NCBI GenBank assembly: GCA_963995505.1
Contig: OZ023189.1
Span: 17,135,495-17,199,494 of the forward strand
Reading direction: 5' to 3'
Source of the DNA: Hypericum androsaemum
Lineage: Eukaryota; Streptophyta; Magnoliopsida; Malpighiales; Hypericaceae
DNA length: 64,000 bases
A model generated the notes under the pieces. The model was not told the DNA's origin. It searched no databases and worked only from the letters and a program-made list of their open reading frames with translations. This document shows positions 61,441 to 64,000 of the stretch, piece by piece (positions within the stretch are counted from its first letter, which is position 1; every line of letters starts with the position of its first letter). The position numbers were made by a program, and so were the translations under genes.

Positions 61441-62100
61441 ATATCCCGATTAAATTCATTTAACCCCTCTCTCCCTTCCAAATACGAAAGACAGTCATGG
61501 ACGCCCCTTTCCCTACCCTCTTGCTTACAACGTAGTACGACGAGGCCATCACCATTAATTGAAAGGAAAACTTAAACCCATTTCCTTTGAGTTTGTGAAT
61601 AGCCAATTGAACGCCCATTTTCATTGAGTTTGTGAATAGCTAATTGAAAGAAAAACTTGAAGCACATGATGGAGGATTGAATCTCGAAGAGATGTCTGCA
61701 GAAGGTGGTGTCGTCGAGTCACCAGGATTTTGCCATCACCGTTAGCTTCGTCGACTTCTTCTTCGCCACTCGAAGAAGGAGGCTTCTCCGTCGTTGTCAT
61801 CTTGTTCTATGTCACCTATTATCTTCGTCGAGGCGACAAGGAAAGGGAGGTCGATGGCGCTAGTGGTGGACATAGATGGAGGTTGTTCTCTCCGTCACCT
61901 GCATCGTCGTCGGAGACTGTTTGACATCGGCGATGGTCGAGTCGCTCTTGAGCGCCGCCTCCTAGGAGTCGTCCAGTGCACATTACCTCGTCGTTGCTCC
62001 TGGACTGAAACCTGCATTCAATTGTTAGTGAGCTTGAGTTTACTTATGATAGAATTAGTTTTTTAATCAATGATAATAGGTCAAATTAATCTCAAATCTC
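61441..62100. other. Unassigned DNA with a GC-rich patch
   Basis: 61670-62040 is GC-richer and has overlapping frames rich in Ser/Arg but no domain. It may be the interior of a Mutator-like element. Confidence 0.3.
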
Positions 62101-62230
62101 TCTAATATGGCTTAATCTACGATTTAGTCCCTCGATAATCAAAATGTATTATAAAATGTCTCATGTTTGATTTTATTATACTCTCGGGTTCCTGACTAAT
62201 GTGATATATTTTTTTCATTTTTATCAATGA
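62101..62230. mobile_element. Mutator-like left terminus (unpaired)
   Basis: TTTAGTCCCTCGATAATC ... TTATTATACTCTCGGGTTCC resembles the arms of the elements at 40895-42165 and 45865-46890. No matching right end was found within the window, so the element is truncated or rearranged. Confidence 0.4.
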
Positions 62231-62522
62231 ATTTATATCACTATAATTATAATTAAAAAAATACCCCTCTTCACCTCTCCTTTCCTCTCTTTCCTATCGT
62301 CTCCCTCCTCCCCTCCCCTCTCCTCTCTTCAACCCATAAGCCACGACACGAAGCCAAATTCAATCCAGATCTTCAAAGTCCACGTTAGATGATATTAAAG
62401 AAAAAAATCATCTTCAAAGAAGCATAAAAAAGTATAACATTCATCTTCTTCAACCTCTAGGACATCAAAAATATAACTTTAAGAACACCAAATTAAACAA
62501 CCAAAAAATAAGGGTGTAACCA

Positions 62523-63010
62523 ACGTACTAGAACATCCTATACACAGAGTAAGCTCACAATGATGTCCAAGGAATACCATATCCGACTACCAAATGCCTG
62601 ATCCGTCCTACTTCTCCCCGTTAATCTGAGCGCCGCATGGCTACAACAACAGACTTTTTTCCTATACACTTAAAGTTTACGGCTGAAACAGGTGCATTTG
62701 CTATATTCTCGGTGGTTGAGCAGCAGCCAAATGCCTGACACGCTGGGTGATTCGTCATCTGCGAAAGATGCCAACCACACGGAGGACCAGAACAACACCA
62801 ATAGCAGTATAATCAAACATGCGGAAGACTCCCAGACCGCCTACATAACAATGTTTTGAAGTAAATATCACATTTACATAGAAAAGAGAGAATGAAGTAG
62901 GAATTCAATTGCAAATCATGAAAACAAGTTTAAGTAGTCTCAAAGCTGCTCATAATAAAATACAGAAGGTAAGATCAGAAATCAGATTCATGGAGAGATC
63001 AATCAGATAA
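62523..63010 (+). pseudogene. Unknown gene 3' exon fragment, inverted copy of 5338-5860
   Basis: The plus-strand frame SSSQMPDTLGDSSSAKDANH then TEDQNNTNSSIIKHAEDSQT, ending TAYITMF and a stop at about 62860, is preserved in both copies along with the sequence on both sides. The family is not recognised. It lies next to, but on the opposite strand from, the phosphatase exon fragment at 63255-63411. Confidence 0.5.
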
Positions 63011-63254
63011 TTAGTTGGTCAATTTCAACATATGGTTGAATTGCTGGGAACACATTAATATAGCAATCAAACAATTTAACTAGTTACAGACAAATAGTTA
63101 ATTTTTAAATTCCGGGAAACTACCATATCTTACTATAATAAAGAAAACCTCCATTTTTGGTCACACTATGGAAATAACAATTTTACCCTTGAGCAAGTAA
63201 ACACTCATATCCTCCGGGTCAACAAATGTTCGAACCAAACACACACCAAGCCAG
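63011..63254. other. AT-rich spacer
   Basis: No feature recognised. Confidence 0.4.
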
Positions 63255-63411
63255 ATGGAGGGACTGACGTAACGGTGACGGGAGCGTCGATGCGCTGGAC
63301 GTTGATCTCCTCGATGAGGATCTCCATGGCCTTAAGGCACATAGCCTTCACCTTCGACTCCTTGAGCGGCTTGAACTTCTTCGGCTACTCTATTTGCCTC
63401 CAAGTCGACAT
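63255..63411 (-). pseudogene. PP4 (PPX) phosphatase catalytic subunit, first-exon fragment
   Basis: Minus-strand translation starts MSTWRQIE, then a stop, then [20 protein letters not shown] and [18 protein letters not shown]. This is the N-terminal region of PP4/PPX-type protein phosphatases (family wording: Q-I-E-x-[26 protein letters not shown]). The GDIHG metal-binding motif that should follow immediately is absent, because the similarity ends at a point that could be an exon border. The in-frame stop and missing catalytic core show that it is a relic. A CT-rich leader (63413-63440) lies just upstream, as at many plant 5' UTRs. Confidence 0.75.
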
Positions 63412-64000
63412 CCCTCCCTCCCTCCCTCTTCCTCTCTCTCTAGGAGACGAGATGAGATGAGACAGGTAGTATTGATGGTGGTAGTTGGGGACCGGGGCAC
63501 AATTGGAATTTCATCATTTTGAATGAAAATTGGTAGAATTACTCGGTACTTGGCGCTTATGTTGAATTATGTGTGCTCTAGCTTTGCATGTGATAGAGCA
63601 AGTGTATAGAGGTAGGGTACTGAACGAAGGAGAGACGATGAACGGAGGAAGAAGATGAACAAATTTCCCACGAGTACGGGCCCAAATGGACTTTGGGCTG
63701 GCCCAGTCCTTATTCCCTCAATTGGGCTCGAGGAACAAATGTGGGAGATAAAGAGTGAATAGAAGTTTCCTAAGCTTCTATTGACGGTTATTGTAGTTAG
63801 ACCTGACCACGGTTCGAATTTGAATGAATTCGAATTGAATTGGTTCAAATTCGAATTCATCAAAACCTTAAACCATATTTGATTCGTCCAAGGACAAATA
63901 GAATACGAATTATGAACCTTCGAGTTCGAATTGAACTCGAATCGAATTTGAATTAATTCTTTAAAATTATAATTTTAAATAAAAAATTCAAAATATTTCA
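63412..64000. other. Intergenic DNA with partial hAT-like MITE at the right edge
   Basis: From about 63808 (CTGACCACGGTTCGAATTTG) to the window end the sequence is full of GAATTCGAAT words, like the element at 52626-53248, and appears to be one end of a related element. Confidence 0.45.

Overview
This is nuclear DNA from a flowering plant. The evidence is spliced genes with GT-AG introns, plant gene families (a CYP40/SQUINT cyclophilin, subtilases, a THA8-like PPR protein, a PP4-type phosphatase exon, an ABCG transporter remnant), and LTR retrotransposons primed by initiator tRNA-Met. A eudicot is likely, but the species cannot be named from the sequence. Most of the window is AT-rich, repeat-dominated intergenic DNA.

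Only two genes look intact. One is an eight-exon CYP40 gene (minus strand, 11347-13813), which gives a complete 361-residue cyclophilin-TPR protein with clean splice sites. The other is a single-exon gene for a small one-pass membrane protein with an acidic tail (minus strand, 25929-26447). Its TATA box lies at the edge of a 1.13-kb Mutator-like insertion.

The right-hand third (47-60 kb) holds a tandem duplication of a subtilase gene, both copies on the minus strand. The left copy (A, 47663-52500) is destroyed by stops, frameshifts and a gag-protease LTR element sitting in an exon. The right copy (B, 56619-60208) keeps all exons, the Asp/His/Ser triad and a TATA box. It has an 8-bp insertion that shifts the last exon, damaged intron-1 junctions and a MITE-like insertion in intron 1. 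Between the copies lies a decayed THA8-like PPR gene with its own duplicated flanks.

Mobile DNA, left to right: a LINE on the minus strand (1-2980); hAT-type MITEs (from 3.3 kb); a young gag-only Ty3/gypsy element with 748-bp LTRs (5885-8614); a 5'-truncated LINE with RNase H (14689-16726); Mutator-like elements around 16.8, 26.6, 40.2, 40.9 and 45.9 kb; a gag-only copia element (19394-21630); a Ty1/copia element with a G-box-packed LTR, internally deleted and split by a hAT element (29197-34887); a non-autonomous LINE derivative carrying a minisatellite (38108-39292); a pogo/Emigrant MITE (42431-42972); and a copia gag-protease element (49402-51901). Short dispersed host-gene pieces also occur: PP4c exon 1, an unknown 3' exon present as inverted copies at 5.3-5.9 and 62.5-63.0 kb, an ABCG Walker B remnant and a tRNA-Ile pseudogene.

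No operon-like or multi-gene pathway organisation is visible. The biology here is mostly genome turnover: tandem duplication, nested insertion and internally deleted, trans-dependent elements. The most notable items are the 11-fold CACGTG array in a copia LTR, three gag-retaining but pol-less LTR elements from different lineages, and a MULE abutting a gene's core promoter.
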